DNA of 64,000 nt from Moritella sp. (GTDB lineage: Bacteria; Pseudomonadota; Gammaproteobacteria; Enterobacterales; Moritellaceae), in NCBI RefSeq assembly GCF_013215705.1, contig NZ_JABSQR010000004.1:1-64000 (forward strand). The letters run 5' to 3'. Positions 63,377 to 64,000 of the stretch are shown piece after piece; positions within the stretch are counted from its first letter, which is position 1; each line of letters begins with the position of its first letter. The position numbers were made by a program, and so were the translations under genes. A model generated the notes under the pieces. It worked only from the letters and a program-made list of their open reading frames with translations, searched no databases and was not told the DNA's origin.

Positions 63377-63562
63377 TAGCGATGGCCTATATGAAGTGAG
63401 CGAGCTACTGAGAAAATCCAAATAAAGTATTTATCATCAACAAAACAATAGTAGCTATTGTTGCTGAATTAAAATATTAAACATTAAATTAGTTTACTAA
63501 TTTTAAGATAATTAATGGCATAGAACAATCTCTTTATACTATATAGGTATTAGTTTTATATT

Positions 63563-63652
63563 ACATATAACGAATACCTATACCTAAGCCGTAAATAAAC
63601 ATAACAAAAAACATATATAACGTTTGACACATATAACGAGTTGTACATATAC
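63563..63652. repeat. Repeated ACATAT(AT)AACG motifs, candidate ArsR operators
   Basis: Copies at 63563-63572, 63611-63622 and 63628-63638, plus a related GTACATATAC at 63643-63652, all lie just upstream of the arsR-type start and partly inside its promoter. Confidence 0.5.
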
Positions 63653-63653
63653 T
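63624..63653 (+). promoter_or_regulatory. Strong sigma70-type promoter for the arsR-type gene
   Basis: TTGACA (63624-63629), an 18-base spacer and TATACT (63648-63653), 36 bases before the ATG. The candidate operator copies overlap both the -35 region and the spacer, consistent with autorepression. Confidence 0.65.
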
Positions 63654-63688
63654 TAGAACATAACAAAAATCATATATGGTGAGACAGT

Positions 63689-64000
63689 ATGGAACCGACA
63701 CAACTTTTTAAAATTCTTTCTGACGAAACCCGTCTCAGAATTTTAATGTTAATTGATATTGAAAAAGAGCTTTGCGTATGTGAATTAATCACCGCTATAA
63801 CAGCAAGTCAGCCAAGCATTTCCCGTAATTTATCTCAACTCCGTAAGTCTGGTTTATTAGTTGATAGAAAGTATAAACAATGGGTGTTCTATGCTATTAA
63901 CCCTCAATTACCGGAATGGCAAAAAGCCATTATAGATCTTAGCGCACAACAAAATAGCAACTTAATCAGTACTGATATACAACGACTTAACGATATGGGG
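63689..64000 (+). CDS. ArsR/SmtB-family regulator, 3' end outside the window
   Basis: 104 codons are visible without a stop. Winged HTH: LFKILSDETRLRILMLIDIE, then ELCVCELITAITASQPSISR and a wing GLLVDRKYKQWVFYAINP. The ELCVCEL sequence is the alpha-3 CVC site of As(III)-responsive ArsR proteins, so an arsenic or antimony signal is likely. GTGAG lies 4-8 bases before the ATG. Arsenic-resistance genes would be expected beyond the window end. Confidence 0.88.
   Translation, partial: MEPTQLFKILSDETRLRILMLIDIEKELCVCELITAITASQPSISRNLSQLRKSGLLVDRKYKQWVFYAINPQLPEWQKAIIDLSAQQNSNLISTDIQRLNDMG

Overview
The window reads as ordinary chromosome of a low-GC, Na+-using marine gammaproteobacterium. I lean towards Moritella or a close relative (Psychromonas, Shewanella and Vibrio are alternatives). 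The reasons are a sodium-type flagellar MotY, an Rnf/Rsx complex next to nth, YaaH/SatP, several cation:proton antiporters and a tricarboxylate TctCBA system. This placement is inference. No rRNA, tRNA or CRISPR array was seen.

Region 1 (1-11.7 kb) is mostly core genome: the 3' end of rsxC with its Ala/Lys repeats, rsxD, rsxG, rsxE and nth; satP; a glyoxalase I; motY; rnt; a YfiM-like small protein; a Na+/H+ antiporter-family carrier; grxD; sodB; and recR.

Region 2 (11.7-34.1 kb) is an accessory-looking block. It lies between recR and ybaB, which in many gammaproteobacteria are adjacent in an apt-dnaX-ybaB-recR operon. It holds a complete PEP-dependent dihydroxyacetone kinase module: dhaR, a DhaM carrying a full-length Enzyme I, dhaL, dhaK and glycerol dehydrogenase gldA. 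Next comes a tight four-gene operon of a lone J-domain protein and three proteins I do not recognise. Then follows an AT-rich insert (VUT-family transporter, methyltransferase, two small ORFs, phage-type repressor). This insert is bracketed by the intact last gene of the J-domain operon and by a decayed partial copy of that gene's 3' end plus its terminator. The block ends with the pbpC / alpha-2-macroglobulin pair.

Region 3 (34.1-43.7 kb) is ybaB, dnaX, apt, dusC, an HD-GYP sensor, an NfeD/SPFH membrane pair and a YihG-type acyltransferase. dnaX carries an in-frame A-AAA-AAG slippery heptamer with a -1 stop seven codons later, so tau/gamma frameshifting is likely.

Region 4 (43.7-54.5 kb) holds the tctCBA tripartite tricarboxylate transporter with a CitA/CitB-type two-component pair, an Aer-like chemoreceptor, a CPA1 antiporter, a DUF4144-like protein, a 2OG-Fe(II) oxygenase and a secreted thioredoxin-like protein.

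Region 5 (54.5-64 kb) is mixed. It has a phosphatase/phosphodiesterase gene fused to the first residues of an ABC ATPase and cut off at the Walker A motif (a deletion scar); a 4-OT tautomerase; a chromosomal ParM-like actin with a partner gene; an EamA/LysR divergent pair; a ydcF-type gene broken by one in-frame stop; a DCC-family protein; a Kef/YbaL-type antiporter; and an ArsR regulator running off the end behind repeated operator-like sequences.
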